Translations under genes and position numbers: made by a program
Notes under the pieces: model-generated
The model's database searches: none
Told to the model about the DNA's origin: nothing
Seen by the model: only the letters and a program-made list of their open reading frames with translations
In this document: positions 29,776 through 37,386 of the stretch, piece by piece
How the letters are laid out: every line of letters starts with the position of its first letter
Numbering within the stretch: position 1 is the first letter of the stretch
Source of the DNA: Pirellulales bacterium
GTDB lineage: Bacteria > Planctomycetota > Planctomycetia > Pirellulales > Thermoguttaceae
Reading direction: 5' to 3'
Assembly (NCBI GenBank): GCA_016928165.1
Contig: JAFGLH010000262.1
Span: forward strand, 1-64,000
Length of the DNA: 64,000 bases

Positions 29776-32151
29776 TTATTCCTGTATTTTTAAGGCGTCG
29801 AGCCAGTCCATTTTGTTGATCGACCGTTGCACGAACAAATGCGTAATCAGTCCGAAGATAATCGCCGTGACCATCGTCAGAATCCACAGTTCCGGCGCGG
29901 CGACGATCGGCATGCGGAACAGGTCGCTGGCGTATGCCTCGGCCGTGGCGAGCATGAGCAGGTATCCCAGCGGCATACCCAGCAGCGTTCCCAGAATAGT
30001 CGTAATCATGCTCTCGCGGAACAGCAGGCCGCCGACCCGCCAGGGTCCGTAGCCGAGCACGCGGAGCGTGGCCACCTCGCGCTGCCGCTCGGCCAGGCTG
30101 ACCAGCGAGGCGTTCAGGATGCTGCCGAAAAAGACGATGCCGGCGAAAAGCACCAGCAAGAGGATGAAGATCGACTGCGTTTCCAGGACGGTTTCCAGGT
30201 TTTCGATCATGTCTGCCCGCGCGGCGACCGTCTGCACGGCGGGCAAATTTTTCAACGCCCTGTACAATGCTCCTCGGCTGGCCGGATCTCGCTGGACGGC
30301 CAACTGCACGCCGCTGACGGCGTACTCCTCATAGACCAATCGGCTGAGGTATTTTATATCGGCGTAGACGGCCGTGCCCAGATAGCTGTCGGAGATTTCC
30401 ACCACCGGCACGTATCGCAGACGCTTCTGGCCCTTGACCGGCTCGAAGCCGACCAGACTGCCGCGGCCGACGCCCAACGCGTCGGCCAGTTGTCGGCTCA
30501 TCACCAACCCGCGGGCGGGAATACGGAGCCGCCGCCCCGCGGCGTCGCGGGGGACGGTCAGCACGGCGTCGCGGATCAGTCCGGTGACGGCCCCTTTCTT
30601 TCGCCGCCAGCCGTTTATAAACGTGCAGGCGACGTTCAACGTCGGCTCGGCGCGGTCGACGCCGGGCAGCCTGACCGCTTCGTCCAGCGCGTCGCGGCCC
30701 CGTTCGTCGTTGAACGTCAGGTCGACGTCGCTCCGCATGATCCGATGGAATTGGAAGTCGATCAGCTCGTCGATCGACAGTTGCATCATAAAGGCGTTGA
30801 TCAGCACGCAGGCGCCCATCGCCGCGGCGAAGACGCAGGCGGCGGTCCGCAGCCGGCTCCGCGTCGCGTTTCGCAGGACCATCCGCCAGCCGGAGCCGAG
30901 CGAACGCCAGAGCCATCCGACCCGCTCGATTAGGATAGCGCCGCCGCGTCTGGGAGGGCTTGGGCGCATGGCCTCGGCCGGATGGAGCCGCAGCACCGCC
31001 CGGCTGCCGCGAAAGCTGCCCAGCGCCGCGCATCCGGTGCTGACCAACATGCCGATCGCGAAAACGCCCCAGTACGGCCGGCTGGGCAACTCGGGAAACT
31101 GGTAAAAACGGCTGTAAAGATCGGTCAACAGCCGGGCCAGCCACCAGCCGAGGCCGCAGCCGAGCAGCCCGCCGGCAACGCCCACGATCAAGCCGAATTT
31201 GAGAAAGTGCCAAAATATTTGCAGGTCGCCGTAGCCGAGCGCCTTGAGCGTGCCGACCACGATCCGTTGCTGTTGGGCCAAACGGGCCAACAATACGTTC
31301 AGCACCAGCGCCGCTACGGCAAGGAAAATGCACGGCGTCACCACGGCGAAGGTTTCCAGCCCCTGAATTTCCTGGGTGAGAAATTTGTTCGACAGTTGGT
31401 CTTCCAAGGGGGTGGTCGTGAAGACGCCGTAAGGCGCGAGCATTTCCTCGGCCCGGCGGAGGACTTCGCGCGGATCGCCGCCGGCCGCCGCGCTGAGCCG
31501 GCCGAGAACCTGATTGGCCGATCCCTCAAAATCGAACACTTCCTCGGCGTAGGTCCGCTTCATGTAGAAGACGCCGAACCGCCTGTCGTCCGGGACTATC
31601 GCCCCCGGACCAATCAGGTAGACGAACTCGCTGCTGATGGCCGTCCCCACGATGAACAATTCCTGCTGCTGGTTGTTCAGCAACATGCGGATCCACTGGC
31701 CGGGACGCAGGCGATGGGCCTCGGCGAACTTCTCGTTGACGATCACCTCGTTGTCGCGCCGGGCGGTGAAATAACTACCCTCGCGGATAACGATGTCGTT
31801 TATGACCGGACGGCGACGGTCGGGCAAGGAATAGACCTGCCCGATGATCGGTTCGATCATGCCCGGCAAATCGACGGTGACGGCGTGTTGGATCCGCGGC
31901 CGCAGCTTGGCCACTTCCGGCATCTCTTCCAGTGGTTTCAGTTCGGCCAGGGGGGCCTTTCTCAGTTCGACGGAAAAATCGGCCATCCGGCACTGGGAGT
32001 AATACAACTGCTTGGCGTCGGCCAAGTTGATGTACGCCGAGACCATTGTGACCAGGCAGGTCACGCCCACCACGATGATGCCCCCCACGGCGAGCAACAT
32101 GCCCAGATGCCCTCGTGCCTCGCGGAGCAGTTTGCGGTCGAGCACTTTCAT
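29776..32151 (-). CDS. MacB/FtsX-type ABC transporter permease (two FtsX domains)
   Basis: 791 residues beginning MKVLDRKLLREARGHLGMLL. The layout is TM1 (about 20-40), a large periplasmic domain (about 45-260), three TM segments (about 270-400), another TM/periplasmic unit (about 440-660), and three final TM segments ending LDALKIQE. This is the duplicated FtsX (PF02687) architecture used for lipoprotein or peptide export rather than import. The stop is 9 nt before the adaptor start, and the ATPase gene ends 31 bp upstream, forming an ATPase-permease-adaptor operon. Confidence 0.88.
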   Translation of the reverse strand: MKVLDRKLLREARGHLGMLLAVGGIIVVGVTCLVTMVSAYINLADAKQLYYSQCRMADFSVELRKAPLAELKPLEEMPEVAKLRPRIQHAVTVDLPGMIEPIIGQVYSLPDRRRPVINDIVIREGSYFTARRDNEVIVNEKFAEAHRLRPGQWIRMLLNNQQQELFIVGTAISSEFVYLIGPGAIVPDDRRFGVFYMKRTYAEEVFDFEGSANQVLGRLSAAAGGDPREVLRRAEEMLAPYGVFTTTPLEDQLSNKFLTQEIQGLETFAVVTPCIFLAVAALVLNVLLARLAQQQRIVVGTLKALGYGDLQIFWHFLKFGLIVGVAGGLLGCGLGWWLARLLTDLYSRFYQFPELPSRPYWGVFAIGMLVSTGCAALGSFRGSRAVLRLHPAEAMRPSPPRRGGAILIERVGWLWRSLGSGWRMVLRNATRSRLRTAACVFAAAMGACVLINAFMMQLSIDELIDFQFHRIMRSDVDLTFNDERGRDALDEAVRLPGVDRAEPTLNVACTFINGWRRKKGAVTGLIRDAVLTVPRDAAGRRLRIPARGLVMSRQLADALGVGRGSLVGFEPVKGQKRLRYVPVVEISDSYLGTAVYADIKYLSRLVYEEYAVSGVQLAVQRDPASRGALYRALKNLPAVQTVAARADMIENLETVLETQSIFILLLVLFAGIVFFGSILNASLVSLAERQREVATLRVLGYGPWRVGGLLFRESMITTILGTLLGMPLGYLLMLATAEAYASDLFRMPIVAAPELWILTMVTAIIFGLITHLFVQRSINKMDWLDALKIQE

Positions 32152-32182
32152 GGACGGGGACCGTTGCTCAAGTGTGAACACA

Positions 32183-32911
32183 TTACCAGACCACATCCTC
32201 CGGCGGCAGCGGCTGCGGATTGTCGTGCAATTCGACGATCTGACCGCTGCGGAGCCGCACAACGCGGTCGGCCACCTGGGCGATGGCCGCGTTGTGGGTA
32301 ATCAAGATGACCGTCCTGCCTAATTGTTGCTTCAGGTCGACCAGGATCCGCAGCACTCGCTTGCCGGTGGCGAAATCGAGCGCCCCGGTCGGCTCGTCGC
32401 ACAACAGCAGGGTAGGGTTCTTTGCCATCGCCCGGGCTATCGCCACCCGCTGTTGCTCGCCGCCGGAAAGCTGCGAGGGAAAATGGTCCTTTCGGTCGTT
32501 CATGTCGACCAGCCTCAACGCCTCGATCACATCCATCGGCTCCCGGCTCAGTTCGGTCGAAACCATCACGTTTTCCAGCGCGGTGAGGTTCGGCACCAAG
32601 TTGTAGAACTGAAAGACGAAGCCGACCGTATCGCGGCGGTAGCGGGTCAACTCGGCGGCCGAGAAGGCGGTGATCTCGCGGTCCTCGAACCAGACGCGGC
32701 CGGAGGTGACCGAATCCAGTCCGCCGACCAGATTCAGGATCGTCGTTTTTCCCGACCCGCTGGGGCCGACCATTACCAGGAACTCGCCGGCGAACACCTC
32801 CAGCGAAACGTCGCGGAGCGCCTCGACCTTGACTTCGCCCATCTGAAACGTCTTGTCGACGTTTTGCAGGCGGAGCAAAATGCGGCGCGGTTGGTCGGAC
32901 GTTACGGTCAT
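32183..32911 (-). CDS. ABC transporter ATPase, LolD/MacB type
   Basis: 242-residue nucleotide-binding subunit: Walker A GPSGSGKT, Q-loop FVFQFYNLVPNLT, signature LSGGEQQRVAIARA, Walker B LLLCDEPTGALD, H-loop ITHN. The VFQ-x-x-NL-x-P-x-LT-A pattern is typical of the LolD/FtsE/MacB clade. The start at 32911 (MTVTSDQPRR) is the first ATG before the conserved beta strand; the ribosome binding site is weak. It is first in the operon with the FtsX-type permease and the adaptor, so it energises that export complex. Confidence 0.92.
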   Translation of the reverse strand: MTVTSDQPRRILLRLQNVDKTFQMGEVKVEALRDVSLEVFAGEFLVMVGPSGSGKTTILNLVGGLDSVTSGRVWFEDREITAFSAAELTRYRRDTVGFVFQFYNLVPNLTALENVMVSTELSREPMDVIEALRLVDMNDRKDHFPSQLSGGEQQRVAIARAMAKNPTLLLCDEPTGALDFATGKRVLRILVDLKQQLGRTVILITHNAAIAQVADRVVRLRSGQIVELHDNPQPLPPEDVVW

Positions 32912-33084
32912 CGTCAATTTCAAGAATCGCGTGGCACGGCCGAGGGCGGCCGTGCTGCACAATAAAGGTTTCCAACCGCAGTACCCCTATAAAGAGGGTA
33001 GATTATGAGCAGGCGGTAGGCAAAATGTGATTATAGTAAAAAAACCTTGTGCAGGCAAAATCGTCATTACCGGGAGATTCGTCA

Positions 33085-33885
33085 ATGCATATCGCCTATA
33101 TACAATTCGCCCCGGCCTTGGCGGATTTGGAAGCAACGCTCGAACGGCTTCGCCCTTTTCTGGAAAAATGTGCGAACGCCGATCTGATCGTCCTGCCCGA
33201 ACTGTGCAACTCGGGCTACAACTTCTCTTCCCGCAAGCAGGCGGCGGCCGCCGCCGAGCCGTACCGGCGGAGTCGGTTCATCGACGTCCTCGTCGAGCAT
33301 TGTCGCCAGCGCGACTGTCGCGTCGTATCGGGCTTCAACGAACGGGACGGAGATACGCTTTTCAACGCCGCCGTTCTGATCGGCCCCGACGGACCGCTGG
33401 GGCGATACCGGAAGCTCCACCTGTTCAAGGACGAAAAGGACATTTTCGCGCCCGGCGACCTGGGGTTGCCCGTCTTCGACGTCGGAATGGCGAAGATCGG
33501 CATGTTGGTCTGCTTCGATTGGATTTTTCCCGAGACTTGGCGGGTGCTGACGCTTCGCGGGGCGGAGATTATTTGTCACGCGGCGAATCTGGTGCTGCCG
33601 GGCATGGCGCAGCGGGCCGTGCCGGTGCAGGCGATGATGAACCGGGTATTCGTCGTCACCGCCAACCGCGTAGGCGCGGAAGGCAGGTTGACATTCACCG
33701 GGGCGTCGCTGATCGTCGATCCGTTGGGCGAGGTGCTGGCCGCCGCGCCCCAAGAGGGACCGCACGCGGCCGTCGTCGAGATCAATCCGCTACGGGCGCG
33801 GGACAAAATGGTCACGCCACGGAACCACCTGATTTCCGATCGTCGCCCCGCGGAATACGCGGCGTTGGTGAAGTCGCCCGAGTAG
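33085..33885 (+). CDS. Nitrilase-superfamily carbon-nitrogen hydrolase
   Basis: 266-residue cytoplasmic amidase-type enzyme, MHIAYIQFAP start. The catalytic triad is complete: Glu39 in VLPELCNSGY, Lys110 in YRKLHLF, Cys143 in LVCFDWIFPE. The alpha-beta-beta-alpha fold extends to VEINPLRARD. Its motifs resemble the aliphatic amidase/N-carbamoylputrescine group rather than true nitrilases, but the substrate cannot be fixed. gggag lies 8 nt before the ATG. It is transcribed divergently from the ABC operon and has no co-directional partner. Confidence 0.88.
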   Translation: MHIAYIQFAPALADLEATLERLRPFLEKCANADLIVLPELCNSGYNFSSRKQAAAAAEPYRRSRFIDVLVEHCRQRDCRVVSGFNERDGDTLFNAAVLIGPDGPLGRYRKLHLFKDEKDIFAPGDLGLPVFDVGMAKIGMLVCFDWIFPETWRVLTLRGAEIICHAANLVLPGMAQRAVPVQAMMNRVFVVTANRVGAEGRLTFTGASLIVDPLGEVLAAAPQEGPHAAVVEINPLRARDKMVTPRNHLISDRRPAEYAALVKSPE

Positions 33886-34063
33886 CGGCGGATGGAATTG
33901 TCGTCGCGCGCGTCGCCCGATAGTCGCAACAAGACCACGGCCGCGCGGAGACGGTCCACGCGACCGGCTCGGTGATGCCGATCAAGAACACCAGGTTCGG
34001 CGGAAACTGCCCTGGTATCGCCATACTCAAGCATAGCTTTTTCCGGCTTTCGCGGGGGGGCGG

Positions 34064-34951
34064 CTATTTTTCAAGCGAGGCGTTCAACTTCCGCCAGACG
34101 GCAATCGATGCGGCCAAGTTTTCCCGCCTGTCGCCGGGGACCAGATAGCCTTGCAGGCCGATCGGACCGGAATAATGGACTTCGTCCAACGCTTTCAGCA
34201 CTCGGGCGACGTCGAAGTCGCCTTCGCCGAGCCGTTGTATCAAGCGGTCCCAGCCCATCTCGTTCGTCTCGCCTCGGTCGGCCCCGTTGATGCTGACCAG
34301 GAACAAGTGCGGCGCCGCTTCGCGGATGCACCGTTCAAGGTTCTTTTCGTCGTCGATCTTGAGGAAATGGCAGAGGTTGAAAGCGATGCCGAGGTTTTTT
34401 CGCTCCACTTTTTTTACCAATCGCAGTCCGTCCTCGACGCGTTCGACGTAGTTGGATCTGTGCGGATAGAAGGCCGCGCGCAGCCCGGCGCCGGCGGCCA
34501 TGTCGGCGATCTCGCGGGCGATCTTTACGGCCCGCTCGTCGTGGGCGTCGGAGGAGGGCCTGCCGCCGACGACGCTCAGCCAGAGGACGACTTCGCGCCC
34601 CTTGAGCTGCTCGACGGCGGTTTTCAGTTCGGCATCGTAGGGCGGTTTTTTCGGATCGACGTTCATCGACGTAAACACGCAATACATCTTAAGACCCTGC
34701 TCGTCGAGCGCCTCGAGCATTTCGGGTATCCGCTTCAGACCGGAGTAGCCGATGCCGTCGTAGCCAAGTTCCTTCAACATCCGGGCCTGCTCTTCGAGCG
34801 GGACTTCGCCGCGCCCGGCGCCGTTGTCGAAGGCGAAGAAGGGCCATTTCGGCTTCGCGTCGGAGGCGCCGTCGGCGGCCGCAGCGAGCGGCAAGAATGT
34901 CAGGCACAGTGCGAAGACGGCGGAAAATCGAAAAATCGCTCTCTTAGACAT
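34064..34951 (-). CDS. Secreted sugar phosphate isomerase/epimerase-like TIM barrel
   Basis: A 295-residue protein with a signal peptide (about 1-26, FSAVFALCLTFLPLAAAA) and an AP endonuclease family 2/xylose isomerase-like TIM barrel (PF01261 type): WPFFAFDNGAGRG, MLKELGYDGIGYSGL, LKMYCVFTSMNVD, LRAAFYPHRSNYVERVEDG, LGIAFNLCHFLKIDDEKN and LVSINGADRGE. Likely metal ligands include the His of YPH and of LCHFL. Export of such enzymes is common in planctomycetes and points to extracytoplasmic carbohydrate handling. caggag precedes the ATG. It follows the Gfo/Idh/MocA gene, separated by the truncated mobile element. Confidence 0.83.
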   Translation of the reverse strand: MSKRAIFRFSAVFALCLTFLPLAAAADGASDAKPKWPFFAFDNGAGRGEVPLEEQARMLKELGYDGIGYSGLKRIPEMLEALDEQGLKMYCVFTSMNVDPKKPPYDAELKTAVEQLKGREVVLWLSVVGGRPSSDAHDERAVKIAREIADMAAGAGLRAAFYPHRSNYVERVEDGLRLVKKVERKNLGIAFNLCHFLKIDDEKNLERCIREAAPHLFLVSINGADRGETNEMGWDRLIQRLGEGDFDVARVLKALDEVHYSGPIGLQGYLVPGDRRENLAASIAVWRKLNASLEK

Positions 34952-35116
34952 GGTGACACTCCTGATGTTTTATTGCAGTCGGAAAACGTCCGCCGGCTGC
35001 GTCCGGCGGGTTTGAAGCGCGCAATGATGTCCGCTCTTGCCCCCGCGAGCGCAGTCGCGGGGCGTTGTTCCATCATGTTGGGGCAACAGTTGAACTGCCG
35101 CCTCAGCAAAGCGGAC

Positions 35117-35197
35117 GTAAACGTTCACGGGCTGGGGAGTGGCACATTTTTTCGCCCTTTCAAGTGCGAAAAATGTGCCTATCCCCCCTTCACCGCC
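35117..35197 (+). mobile_element. Miniature inverted-repeat element, copy 3, right end truncated
   Basis: This copy begins gtaaacgttcacgggctggg and keeps the central hairpin (one stem mismatch, ccctttcaagtg) and the following gtgcctatcccc. It stops after caccgcc, exactly where the stop codon of the Gfo/Idh/MocA gene begins (35198). Copies 1 and 2 continue for another 26 to 70 bases. The missing right end prevents a target duplication from being seen. Confidence 0.7.
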
Positions 35198-36550
35198 TTA
35201 CGCCGACGCCCAATTGCGGGCCGGCGGCAAGGCAAGCATCCCGTTCGCCTCGTCGTCGCCGATGAAACGTTCTTTGTCGGGATCCCATTCCAGCTTTCGG
35301 CCCAACCGGATGGCGATTTGCGCCAGATGTCCCAGCGAGGCGGTTCGATGCCCGACTTCGGCGTCTTCGAGGGTTTGGCCGCGTGTTTTCACGGCGTCGA
35401 GGAAATCGCGCTTCTCATGCTTCAGCGGGAAGTGTAGTTCATCGGGACCGATCTTGGAGGCCAACAGCGATTTCGGCTCGGCCTCCAGCGGCGTGCCCCC
35501 ATAGCTGGCTTGCACCCAACCTTCCTCTCCCTCGAAGCGCGTATGGGGGCGGCCGGAATCGGTTTTACAGTTCAGCGTCACGCCGTCGGCGAATGTGCAG
35601 GTAAAATCAAAATCATTGCAGCAATCCCACAGGCTTCCCGGGGGTGGACATGCGCCGCTTCCCTCGACGGCCGTCGGACCGGTGCGGTCGGTGCCGTGAC
35701 CCCATTGAGCAATGTCGTTCAGGTGCGTCGTCCAGTTGAGGATCATCCCGTCGCAGTAGTCGCGAATGTTCATCCAGCCGGGCCGCGCGTAGCCCTTGAT
35801 CGGATGCACTCGTTGTTCGGTGTATGGACGCGCATGCGCCGGGCCTTGCCAAAAGTCATAGTCCAACTCCTCGGGGACGGGCATCTCGACAAACGGCGGC
35901 GATTCGTCGGCCCCCATCGGCACCGTGGTAAAAATCTTCCGCAGCTTGCCGATCCGGCCGTTGCGGACCAACTCCACCGCGCAATGAAAATTCTTTCGGG
36001 AACGGAACTCGCTGTCGGTGCGAAATACTCTCTTCTGCTTGGCGACCAAATCGGCCAGCAAACGGCCCTCGGCGATACTACGGGTGAGCGGCTTTTCGCA
36101 GCAAACGTCCTTGCCCGCATCGACCGCCATCATGGAAATCGGCACGTGCCAGTGGTCGGGCGTGCTGATCATCACGGCATCCACGTCGTCGCGGTCGAGC
36201 ACCGCGCGAAAATCGACGTAACGAGGGCATTTGGGGACCTTGAATATCCGCTTTTTATTGCCCTTGTGATAATCGAATACTCGTTGGTCCGTGACGTTGA
36301 GCCGCCAGCGGTCAACGTCGCACAGGGCCGCCACTTCGCTGTCCGGTTGATCGATGAAGTATGGTAGGTTATAGGCCAGCACCTGGCGACCGACGCCGAT
36401 CATGCCCACCGTGATCCGATTGCTCGGGGCCGCAGCGTCCTCCAGGCCGAGCGCCCGGGCGGGCACAATCGACGGCGCGGCGCAGGCGGCCGCCGCCGCC
36501 GAGGAGGCTTTCAGAAATGATCGCCGCGAAAAACATCGTTTGTCGTGCAT
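35198..36550 (-). CDS. Tat-exported Gfo/Idh/MocA-family oxidoreductase
   Basis: 450 residues: twin-arginine signal FSRRSFLKASSAAAAACAAP (8-27), a Rossmann NAD(P)-binding domain (VGMIGVGRQ, AALCDVD, AVMISTPDHWHVPISMMAVDAGKDV, CEKPLTRSI with the catalytic-pocket EKP), and a C-terminal alpha/beta substrate domain (GWMNIRDYCDGMILNWTTHLNDIAQWG). The export of an NAD-dependent fold with bound cofactor is characteristic of planctomycetes, where these proteins are numerous. aaagga precedes the ATG. It is followed on the same strand by the secreted isomerase-like gene. Confidence 0.9.
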   Translation of the reverse strand: MHDKRCFSRRSFLKASSAAAAACAAPSIVPARALGLEDAAAPSNRITVGMIGVGRQVLAYNLPYFIDQPDSEVAALCDVDRWRLNVTDQRVFDYHKGNKKRIFKVPKCPRYVDFRAVLDRDDVDAVMISTPDHWHVPISMMAVDAGKDVCCEKPLTRSIAEGRLLADLVAKQKRVFRTDSEFRSRKNFHCAVELVRNGRIGKLRKIFTTVPMGADESPPFVEMPVPEELDYDFWQGPAHARPYTEQRVHPIKGYARPGWMNIRDYCDGMILNWTTHLNDIAQWGHGTDRTGPTAVEGSGACPPPGSLWDCCNDFDFTCTFADGVTLNCKTDSGRPHTRFEGEEGWVQASYGGTPLEAEPKSLLASKIGPDELHFPLKHEKRDFLDAVKTRGQTLEDAEVGHRTASLGHLAQIAIRLGRKLEWDPDKERFIGDDEANGMLALPPARNWASA

Positions 36551-36594
36551 GGTATTCCTTTCAATTTTTATTATAACCTTTCACGGTCCGGGGT

Positions 36595-37164
36595 CTACCG
36601 CTCGGGTCTCGACTTAATCAAGTAAAGCAGAACTAGGAAATCGTAGACCGCGTGGACCACGATCGGCACCAGCAGGTTGCCGGTCGCCATCCAAATGCCG
36701 CCCAGATAGATGCCGATCAGTCCGGCCAATACGGCATAGGCGGGCGTAATCGTATGCAACAGTCCGAAGAGGACGGCAGCCGCCGACAGTCCGATCCACG
36801 GCCCGGACGGATCGCCGATCCACTCGCACAACCCCGATTGCACAACGCCGCGAAAAAGGGTCTCCTCGCCCAGCCCGGCAAAGGCCGAAATAACCGCCAA
36901 CTGCGCCGGCCGGCATTGACGAAACAGCGGAAGGATCATCTCGTCGATCAGCCGAACGATCTCTTTCAGCGGTCCCAGCGGAAATTTTATCGACAGCCAG
37001 AACAGCGCCAGCGGAGGCGCCGTGGCGACCAGCGCCAGCAACGCGTCTTGCGCCTTGAAGCTGAAGGTCTTCAAAGGCTCTATTCCCAGAAGCCATCCGA
37101 GGGCGATCGCGAGGACGAAAATTCCCCCCTCGAACGCCGCCGCCACTAGGGGGAAGTGTTTCAT
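36595..37164 (-). CDS. CPBP-family intramembrane metalloprotease
   Basis: 189-residue polytopic protein (Abi/CAAX-like). Hydrophobic segments fall at about 7-27, 40-60, 85-100, 120-138, 143-160 and 165-183. The family motifs are present: GLGEETLFRGV (EE-x-x-x-R, motif 1), FGLLHTITPAYAV (motif 2 His) and VVHAVYDFL (motif 4 H-x-x-x-D/N). The catalytic Glu pair and both His are intact, so it is probably active. aggaag precedes the ATG. It is upstream of the Gfo/Idh/MocA gene, with a 44-bp gap that contains a fragment resembling the mobile-element terminus. Confidence 0.88.
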   Translation of the reverse strand: MKHFPLVAAAFEGGIFVLAIALGWLLGIEPLKTFSFKAQDALLALVATAPPLALFWLSIKFPLGPLKEIVRLIDEMILPLFRQCRPAQLAVISAFAGLGEETLFRGVVQSGLCEWIGDPSGPWIGLSAAAVLFGLLHTITPAYAVLAGLIGIYLGGIWMATGNLLVPIVVHAVYDFLVLLYLIKSRPER

Positions 37165-37313
37165 GAATGGGACTTCCTAGATTCAGGGCGCTGACCATTA
37201 TCACATTGAATCGGCCGATCCGCCAGCATGTTTAGCAGCCGCCGGTGCGGCGGTTTGCGACGGAACCGGGCCGACGTTCCGTCGGCCGAGAAATTACCGA
37301 ATGTCCCCGATCC

Positions 37314-37342
37314 TTGACGCTCCCCCGCCCGACTGATAAACT
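37314..37342 (+). promoter_or_regulatory. Predicted promoter for ppdK
   Basis: TTGACG (37314-37319, five of six) and TAAACT (37337-37342, four of six), separated by 17 bp. Transcription would start near 37349, giving a leader of about 38 nt with gaaggaaggg as ribosome binding site. Confidence 0.55.
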
Positions 37343-37386
37343 TTCCGGTTCCGTTTTTTGGGACAATTAACGAAGGAAGGGCGGCC

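Noticed and set aside
33886-34063. Possible decayed gene on the minus strand (NLVFLIGITEPVAW-like peptide)
   Set aside because: Fewer than 75 codons, no ribosome binding site and no recognisable family; frames on both sides break quickly.
36573-36600. Fourth copy of the mobile element (ataacctttcacggtccggg)
   Set aside because: It resembles the left terminus but lacks the hairpin and any right end; the similarity is too short to call an element and could be a remnant or chance.
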